A stretch of DNA of 64,000 nt from NCBI RefSeq assembly GCF_009870125.1, contig NC_046680.1:18557501-18621500 (forward strand), in the 5' to 3' direction. The notes under the pieces are model-generated. The model was not told the DNA's origin, ran no database searches, and saw nothing but the letters and a program-made list of their open reading frames with translations. This DNA is from Drosophila pseudoobscura. Taxonomy: Eukaryota; Arthropoda; Insecta; Diptera; Drosophilidae. The position numbers were made by a program, and so were the translations under genes. Below, piece after piece: positions 58,273 to 64,000 of this stretch (the stretch's first letter is position 1; each line of letters begins with the position of its first letter).

Positions 58273-60509
58273 CTACTGGTATTTGAAGACTAATATTAGG
58301 CATATGGAATAGATCAAGGCCCCACTGAGCCCACGGCCCTCAGCTGATCCCGAATTGAACATCATGCTGGCCCGCAGAGTATCCGATCTCTGGGTAATTT
58401 CATTCTGGATGTCTTCCTCCTCGGTGACATCGTTCAGCAGCTCAGATTCCGTTGAATAGTTGGGCAGCTCGACTGTTGGCGGAACAATAGGGAGCTTAAT
58501 GGAGGACACGAAATGCTGAAGCCCATATCCGGTAAACACTTACCCTCTCCCCCCGTGGCGAAGCGTACGATTTTGCTATTGTCGCTCCATCCGAAACTGT
58601 TTCTCCCCAGGACCGAGACCTCGTAGAGACTGGCCGGCTGGAGGCCATGCAGCGTATACGTGGTGATGTAGATGAGTCCTACGGAAGAAAGAATCGGAGT
58701 GGGTTATTTTGAGCGATGCCGGTTGAAGTTCTTTTGCAGTACCATTTGTGGCCTGGGCAGGGATCGTGAGCTCTGTCCAGTTGGTTCGTATCTGCCTGGT
58801 GACATTGTTGGACGGGATCTGGCGGAACTTCAGCTTGAACTCCATGATGGGCATCAGGCTCTCCGTCTGCCACACCAGCACATGCGACGTGGAGCTCTGA
58901 GTGCCCGGATTAATCTTGAAGATGCACGGCATAGGCCGGCCGGTCAGCTCAATGCTGGCACTCCTCGCACCGATCCTGTTGGTTGCTCGGCACTCGTACT
59001 GGCCCATGTCCGCGTTGCGCACGTTCTTGATCACCAGCAGGTGGCGAACGTCGTTCACGTAGTGGTCTAGGGAGCGGTTGGACTGCAGCTCGGTCTCGTG
59101 GCTGGACGAGTGTGTGCCCAAGGCCACGGGCAGGCCGTGGTGGAACCACTTTACCGTAGCCGCCGGCGCCGCCTCCACAATGCACTCAAGATGGGCACGC
59201 GCCCCCAGCTTGGTGTAGACCACCGATTGGGGGAGATTCACCTCGGGGGTAACTGGAATTTCAGCGATTATTCAATGATTTCAGTGCAAAGAGCGTCTTC
59301 CAGATGGGACTCACACAGCACATGCAGATAGACGGAAGCGACGGCCTGCTCCCCCACGCCATTGCTGGCCAGGCACTCGATCAGACCCGACTGACTCCGC
59401 GACTTGATCTCCGTGATATGGCTCTGCCGGTTGCCCGTGCTGCTACCTTGGAGACCCAGGGTATGTCCATTCCGTCGCCAGCTTATCACCGGCTGGGGCA
59501 CGCCCTGAGCCTCGCACACCACCTCGAAGGTGGCTCCAATCTGCAGCTCCGTCAATCCGCTGGGTTCGATGAGGACGCGGGGCGCCAGCTGCACCTCGAT
59601 GGCGTGCTGCTGCACCACATGGCCCGAGTCCGAGTTCATCTCGCAGTAGTAGTCCCCGGTGTCCTCCGACTGTACGTTCGCCACCTGCAGGCTGCCATTG
59701 GGCCAGAGCATGATGCGGTCTGGGGGCAGAATCTCCGGGTGCCGGGAGTCCACTAGGGCCACATCGTCTCGGTGCCAGCGCACGTATCGGAATGGAGCTG
59801 CAATAGAATTTAACGGCTTTGAACATATCCTACACTACACACGTAATATGAGAGTATCTGTAGTTTCATTTCATGTATTGCTCTATTGAGTATCTTGTTA
59901 AATCAAAATACCGCATTGCTCTCGCTCTTTCTCTCCATCTTTATGGTTGCATCTCTTTCATATTGTTAACCCCATCAAAACATAATTGTTGCTGTCAATA
60001 ATCCTTTAATGGAGATGAGGGCTTGGGCTTACTGTTCGGGGAGGGGTCACCGGAATGACATGAGTTCGGTTTATGTGTGTAGCGTTCAATTAACAGAATC
60101 CCCGCTTCTGGACTCGCTCCCTCGGACTCTATTATGCACGGATAATAATACCTTCATTTGTTCCATTGTGTGCTCATTTCTTCAATCGAATTAAATGCCA
60201 TTGTTATGGCCAATTTCGCTGGCTGGACAATTCTTTGACCGTTTCAAGGCTAATCGTCTAAGATCTACCCATAAATCGCTCTCTTCAGTTAGCAGTCAAC
60301 AAGGATTAGATGCCCTCCCACTTACTATTCAAACTGCAGGGCAGCAGGACTGTATCGTTTTCGAATGTTTTCACTGTAGTTGGAATACTCTGGAACTTCT
60401 GGCTGTTCTCCAGATCGTTGTTGAAGTCCAGTTTGCCGTGCACTAATTCCAGGACGAGGCCCACAAATATCCAGCAATCAATGGCGCACTTTTTGGGTAA
60501 CATTTTCAT
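58273..60509 (-). CDS. wrapper: Wrapper, three-Ig + FnIII GPI-anchored glial protein, 503 aa
   Basis: Wrapper is the surface protein of Drosophila midline glia that lets them enwrap commissural axons. Exons: 60509-60326, 59797-59315, 59252-58743, 58678-58544 and 58472-58273 (TAG); introns of 528, 62, 64 and 71 nt; 1512 coding nt. A signal peptide (about 1-25, CWIFVGLVLELVHG) is followed by Ig1 with Cys58 and Trp69 and the motif SEDTGDYYC; Ig2 with VISWRRNG; Ig3 with ADMGQYECRATNRIG; then an FnIII domain (SLYEVSVLGRNSFGWSD) and a hydrophobic end (SGALIYSICLILVF) of GPI type. The last acceptor was chosen at ...CCAACAG (58473) because only that AG keeps the phase-1 frame; nearer AGs do not. The length, domain order and 58D-E neighbours agree with wrapper. 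Confidence 0.88.
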
Positions 60510-62652
60510 TTGTTGTTTAATTTTTTTAATTAAATTATACCGAGATTGGATAATTTTCTAATTCAGGGTCGCGTGTCGTGCCGGAATGGGTTCGGTCCGG
60601 TCTGGTCCGCGACGAAGTCAACTTTGAACTGATCGCTGGAGCTGTGATCTGCCATGGGCCACTGGAAGCGTCTGTCTGTCCCCTAAAACCGACACACGCA
60701 CACAGAGCTGTAGTTGTAGCTGTAGCTGTAGATTCGAAGCGCAGACAATGAAAGACGCCAAAGCCGAGGGGCAGTGACAGAGACAGAGGCGACGATGAAG
60801 CCACTTGCCTGGGGTAGTATGCCGGTTGATTAGTCGCCCTCAAGGGGATTCTCCCCCCACATATGCAACAGCTCCAGATGTAAGTGTAAGATGCACCAAT
60901 CACACACACGCATACACACAGATGGGCTGCAGCAGCGGCAACAACAAGAGCAGAACAGCATTTGCATGGGCCACGCATCGGTAGTTTTTCGAATTCTGAA
61001 TTGAGATTCCGCTACTGATCTATTACACTCTCCGCTTCAGAGAACGTGCTGCTGTTGCATATTTTGAGATAAAATGTCATTGTGCCACAATGGGAAGCAG
61101 AGCCGCCTCTCCATTCCCCTCCCACCCGACAGGCTCTTGATTCTCCAACTCCCCCATCGTCATCATCATCATCACCATTCCGATTCTGATCGGATCAGTC
61201 GCATTCAACATTTTGGGAACAATATGTTCTGGGATGGGATCTCGTTGGTTGCCTGGAGATGGGAAGATGGGACCGAAGCGTCCGAAATTCCCTGACAGTG
61301 AATGAATGAAATGTTGGAAATATTCAAGCGGAAATGCATTATAGAACATTCAATTGAAGTTTATTCCCATCCACATACAATACATAGTCATTTGAGTACA
61401 GAAAGTTGTACAAATCTCTACAAAAGTCGTTAAGAGAATGCACTTAAGATGTTAGTTAAATGTTCCACAAATATACATCTCCGTCTTTCCCATTTAGGAA
61501 CAATTTTAAAGCTATCAACCGTTGAATTTGGAACCTCCCTCACTGATGCGTGGATTCTGCTGAAAATGTTATTTCGCTGCCGACGAAAACACTCGAAACG
61601 CGATCGGTTTCAATTAAAAGACAATTTCATCGAATTAATTGAATTAAATGTGAGAACATGAAAGGAGTTCAACAGCTGCACAAACAGCCAGCAAACCAAT
61701 TAAGAGAGCCACCAACTGAGCCAGCCTTAACCTAACCCAAACAGAGGAGACCGCGGAAGCCTCTGCCACTAGAAGTTTACTTTTCAATTTATGTTGAAAA
61801 TGGCGCCAAGAGAGCCAGAGAATTATGGTTTCAGTAATTATCATGTATTTAATATCTTTCAAAAGTAACCCCGAGATCTTGGCTTTTCTGCAAGAACGAA
61901 GAATAATTACAGAACGATTTGAATAGTACAATTCTTTGTTTATTTGTATTGTTATTAATGTATATGTGTATAGTAGGTATATAGTATAGGCATGCTGCTA
62001 AAATTGATGAACTGAGCTTAAACTAGTACAGCATTGAACGATTACAACCAAAGGATAGTATGCTTGCTGCATAAATCCCATTAAATCAGCCTGTGTATAT
62101 TTGTCCCTGGAATCTCATAAACCATCTCGCCATATGCCTGAGTTGTTGCTGTTTAATTAACTAATTCTATATAAGTTATCATCATCATCATCGTATAAAT
62201 TTATTGAACATCGCATGGAGGATGATTATTGGGAAGGTGGCAGCTATATAATACAATTTTCAACTTAAGTACTAGTAAAATAACTGTGATATTTGAATAC
62301 ATAAGGAGTGGAGTTATAGTACATTTTTCTAAGTATTGAATTCTAATAAAAAAAGTAATAAACAGAGACAAACACAAATGGAAATTTTCTGATAAGATAG
62401 TCGATGAAATAATAACAATTGAAATATCCCTAATCATCCTCTTTCCAGCAACAGTATGGTTTGTGTTCTGTCCATCTAATACAACACAGAAACTGCAACG
62501 AACTGGAATTCGTTTACTAACTTTAGTTTTGTTTTTCGTTTGTCGGACCGTTAACAAATGTCACTTTAGTCCATTTATGCACGGTATGCTTAACTACACT
62601 AACTAGGACGCAAAACGCAAGAGCTTTGTCAATATGGTTTGAATCTGAAGCC
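60510..62652. other. Wrapper upstream region and Rtf1 3' UTR
   Basis: Upstream of wrapper lies CT/GT-rich DNA with a repeated TGTAGCTGTAGCTGTAG near 60711-60732 that may hold its promoter. The Rtf1 3' UTR lies at the right; TTTATT at 62200-62205 gives a minus-strand AATAAA about 450 nt after the Rtf1 stop. ATC runs occur near 61159-61180 and 62179-62193. No other gene was seen. Confidence 0.5.
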
Positions 62653-64000
62653 CTAGATGAGGCCGCGCTTCTTCTTGTAGTCCTCCAGGTTAAGCGACCG
62701 CTTGGAGACGGTTTCGGCTGGCTTATTCGCCGGCTTTGGCACTGAATTTGTGCTGTTAACTGCAGGGAAATAAATCGACGATTTAGAGATTTAAGTCGAT
62801 GCTTACTGGAGCCAATACTCACCCGGTAGAGGCACATCCAAGTCTATATCAAAGTCGTGCAGCGAGTACAGGCTAAAGTCCTTTGCGTCTGTGGGTTTCG
62901 CATTTGAGGAGCCGGCCTCGTTTGGCCTTTTCTTGCCAGGCGGCGGTGGAGGCAGTGGTGCTAGCTGCGGATCCTCTTCTTCCTTCTTAGCACCTTTGAA
63001 GCCCATGCGCGGTTGAGTGATACGACGTGTGAACGGATCTGATATCTTCTGGCCCTTGTTGGCCCGGGCCTCCTCCATGATGGCCTTTTCGGCATCTTGA
63101 ACGTTCTTCTTGCGGTTACGGTCATTAATGTATGAAATCAGATTCAGTGTGTGCGATCTTCGTTTGTCCAGCTCAGACGCTCGGTTCTCCAGTTCATCGA
63201 TCTGCTGGCTCAGGTCCTGGGCAATGTCGTAGTCACCCCGGAGCATGGCGGCGTCTCTCTCCTTCATCAGGCAGGTCTTCTTCATGGCATAGTTGGTGGG
63301 ACGGTTGCGGAAGCGGTTCTTCTCCTCCACAATTTTGTCCACATCCTCGTCCTTGAACTCGTAGTTCAGGGCCTTCTTGATATCGTTCGCCTTAATTTCA
63401 ATGAGTTCGATAGAGGGCATCTGTACGTGCGCATGCTGGCAGACCTCATGCCATTTCTTGAACTCGTTCTCTGTGAACTCCTGATTGGAGATGAACTCCA
63501 GCCGGAAGACGCGCTCCTGAGTGCCGTGCTTCAGGCGAAGGCCGCGATTGGTTCTCGTGGTGCCTAGGCTGTAAATCTTGCCCGTCTCCACTACGCCGGT
63601 AATCTCAGCGACTCTATAGACTGGCTTCTGGCCATTGTTTCCAATGCTTATCCTCACAAAACAGTTCAGAACTGTGCTCTCGAAAATGGGCAAATTGACG
63701 AAACGCTCCATCTTGTGGCGCGACAGACGCAATTTGTTCAGATCTTCGCGGTTCGATATGAACACAGGACTTTTGGTGGTCTTGTCATCATCATCAGACT
63801 CGCTGGAAGCCTTGCTACTAATCGAACGCGACCGTTTGCCCGTTGGCTTCTCATCCTCGTCCCAGTCACTGCTGCCCGAGTCGTCCGAGTAAATCTCTGA
63901 GGCTTTCAGCTTCACAGCCGACTTGCAGCCTGACACGCTCTCAAGTTCCTCTTTGTCGTCTCGATCGCGTTCGGCTTGCCTCTTGGCTTCCTCTTCCTCT
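62653..64000 (-). CDS. Rtf1: Rtf1, Paf1-complex subunit, C-terminal part (5' part outside window)
   Basis: Rtf1 is a Paf1-complex subunit that promotes H2B ubiquitylation and transcription elongation in the nucleus. Visible: the 3' part of one exon (64000-62823) and the last exon (62759-62653, TAG), split by a 63-nt phase-1 intron; about 427 residues. From left to right in the protein: a charged [15 protein letters not shown] stretch, an acidic/Ser part ([15 protein letters not shown]), the Plus3 domain starting near the [15 protein letters not shown] segment and including [37 protein letters not shown] and [10 protein letters not shown], then a coiled, basic region, a Pro-rich stretch ([14 protein letters not shown]) and the C-terminal [13 protein letters not shown]. 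The N-terminus lies beyond the right edge. Confidence 0.93.

Noticed and set aside
58476-58543. Nearer acceptors for the last wrapper exon (TTCAG, TTAAG)
   Set aside because: Both would shift the frame; only the CCAACAG acceptor keeps phase 1.

Overview
The window is nuclear DNA from a Drosophila species. It contains the 3' end of vestigial, short GT-AG introns of about 58-86 nt, fly core-promoter motifs (a TATCGATA DRE and a Motif 1 / Motif 6 pair), and a set of genes that in D. melanogaster sit in two distant parts of chromosome arm 2R. Vestigial is at 49E; the quaking-related KH genes, Mes4, wrapper and their neighbours are around 58D-E. The species is therefore probably not in the melanogaster subgroup, and an obscura-group or other Muller C rearrangement would fit. 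I cannot name the species from sequence alone.

Layout. (1) 1-4330: the last four coding exons and 3' UTR of vg (+), preceded by at least 2.85 kb of intron that carries a compact group of Scalloped-, POU- and Mad-type sites. (2) 4331-23290: about 19 kb with no gene I can support. It holds simple repeats, one transposon-like remnant, two weak exon-like stretches, and near its right end four related copies of a short unit that can encode a tiny membrane protein. (3) 23491-30679: a compact housekeeping block with two tandem STAR/KH RNA-binding genes (+), Mes4 (POLE4-type histone fold, -) between them, and a small unrecognised gene (-). (4) 32034-60509: four immunoglobulin-superfamily genes, all with a signal peptide and a hydrophobic GPI-type tail. 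Three (222, 196 and 507 aa) share an acidic, tyrosine-containing N-terminal stretch and a phase-1 intron inside the first Ig domain; the fourth is wrapper. (5) 62653-64000: the 3' part of Rtf1 (-), running off the right edge.

How the genes relate. Vg is a cofactor of Scalloped in wing and muscle fate. The two KH genes are paralogues with most intron positions in common. Wrapper is a glial surface protein at the midline. Its 507-aa neighbour has the same plan (three Ig domains, one FnIII, GPI tail), and the two short genes look like copies of only the first Ig domain, so the right half reads as a local family of glycolipid-anchored recognition proteins. Three of these genes have a very long first intron (2.3, 4.8 and 6.5 kb) that separates the signal-peptide exon from the rest and probably carries regulatory DNA. 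All exon boundaries were worked out by hand from splice signals and reading phase, and each complete coding sequence closes in frame.
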